A stretch of DNA of 64,000 nucleotides, from NCBI RefSeq assembly GCF_000014005.1, contig NC_008009.1, positions 2,108,001 to 2,172,000 of the forward strand, written 5' to 3'. A model generated the notes under the pieces. That model had not been told where the DNA came from. It searched no databases and saw only the letters and a program-made list of their open reading frames with translations. The position numbers and the translations under genes are program-made. Positions 63,641 to 64,000 of the stretch are shown here, one piece after another. The stretch's first letter is position 1, and every line of letters starts with the position of its first letter. The DNA is from Candidatus Koribacter versatilis Ellin345 (GTDB lineage: Bacteria; Acidobacteriota; Terriglobia; Terriglobales; Acidobacteriaceae).

Positions 63641-64000
63641 ATGCCTCGCCCATCCGCTTTCGGCCGTGGATTTCGCACGCTGCGTCGCGAGCCCGCGGTG
63701 CTTGCCGCGGAGATCGGATGGCGCTGGCTCTTTGGCGGCATCGCAACCGCACTGCTGCTTTGGGCGACGCTTTCGTTCCTTCACGCGGTTGACGTTTCGC
63801 GCTCCAACCAATTCCTGCTGGGCACGCTCAATCCCGAACTGATGAGCTACGCCCTGCGCGACATGTTCCACGGCAAATGGTGGATGTTCGCACGCCTCAC
63901 TGCCATCGTAAGCATCTCGCTGTCGTTACTGTGGATTATCACCGCGACCATCGCCCGCTCGGTAACCACGCGCGTGCTGGTTGAGCGCGCAGCGGAAGAT
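63641..64000 (+). CDS. Polytopic membrane protein, 5' part only
   Basis: The frame is open from ATG 63641 to the window edge (120 codons, no stop). The product starts with a short basic tail (MPRPSAFGRGFRTLRREP), then WRWLFGGIATALLLWATLSFLH, and a second membrane helix, FARLTAIVSISLSLLWIITATIARS. Its family is not recognised from this fragment. The hairpin repeat lies just upstream. Confidence 0.65.
   Translation, partial: MPRPSAFGRGFRTLRREPAVLAAEIGWRWLFGGIATALLLWATLSFLHAVDVSRSNQFLLGTLNPELMSYALRDMFHGKWWMFARLTAIVSISLSLLWIITATIARSVTTRVLVERAAED

Noticed and set aside
1-64000. tRNA, rRNA, CRISPR arrays, transposases and phage genes
   Set aside because: By eye I found no cloverleaf with a T-loop motif, no regularly spaced repeats and no recombinase or phage protein.

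Overview
The window looks like chromosome from an acidobacterium, most similar in gene content to the Koribacter/Terriglobia type. This is inferred from family content and dispersed intergenic repeats, not from a marker gene. It carries a hopanoid operon, several secreted families common in Acidobacteriota and long sensor kinases. There is no rRNA, tRNA, CRISPR array, phage or transposase. Genes are densely packed, with many 1-4 nt start/stop overlaps and several TTG or GTG starts.

Layout. 1-2.4 kb: the end of a TPR protein, a C45/phospholipase-B-like hydrolase and a small zinc ribbon. 2.6-12.8 kb: one (+) run with ispH, squalene-hopene cyclase, hpnA, hpnG, two zinc alcohol dehydrogenases, hpnC, hpnD and hpnE. 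It links the last isoprenoid step to squalene, hopene and side-chain processing. 12.9-21.5 kb: a cNMP/thioredoxin-reductase-like fusion, a methyltransferase, cutA, a phosphohexomutase, an FtsB-like protein, a LysE exporter, thiG and an arylsulfotransferase-like lipoprotein. 21.8-32.5 kb: ftsK, a ComEA-like HhH protein, DUF3999, a probable pseudokinase, three tandem secreted paralogues, DUF2339 and a lone STAS protein. 32.5-33.1 kb has no gene but contains what look like dispersed repeats.

35-43 kb is a (-) chemotaxis operon in the order MCP-cheW-cheR-cheA-cheB-cheY-cheX, with no flagellar genes nearby. 43-52 kb is the most interesting part. A very large soluble GAF/PAS kinase, a single-domain receiver and an NtrC-type sigma-54 activator form one operon. 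It is bracketed by copies of a palindrome, GTCTCA-N3-TGAGAC. Two strong sigma-54 promoters lie within enhancer range of these sites. One drives a divergent TonB-C-domain gene. The other drives a tight operon of a PilZ-like protein, an unrecognised 514-residue protein and a protein with a histidine-kinase dimerisation/phosphoacceptor segment but no ATPase domain. I infer a self-contained sigma-54 signalling module whose output is unknown.

52-64 kb holds uvrB, an acyltransferase-3 membrane protein, a phosphoglycolate-phosphatase-like HAD protein, an SDR epimerase, a fused 2-oxoacid dehydrogenase E1, an ECF sigma factor, a cupredoxin-membrane fusion with a DUF4142 partner, DoxX, a saccharopine-dehydrogenase-like protein and the start of a membrane protein cut by the window edge.
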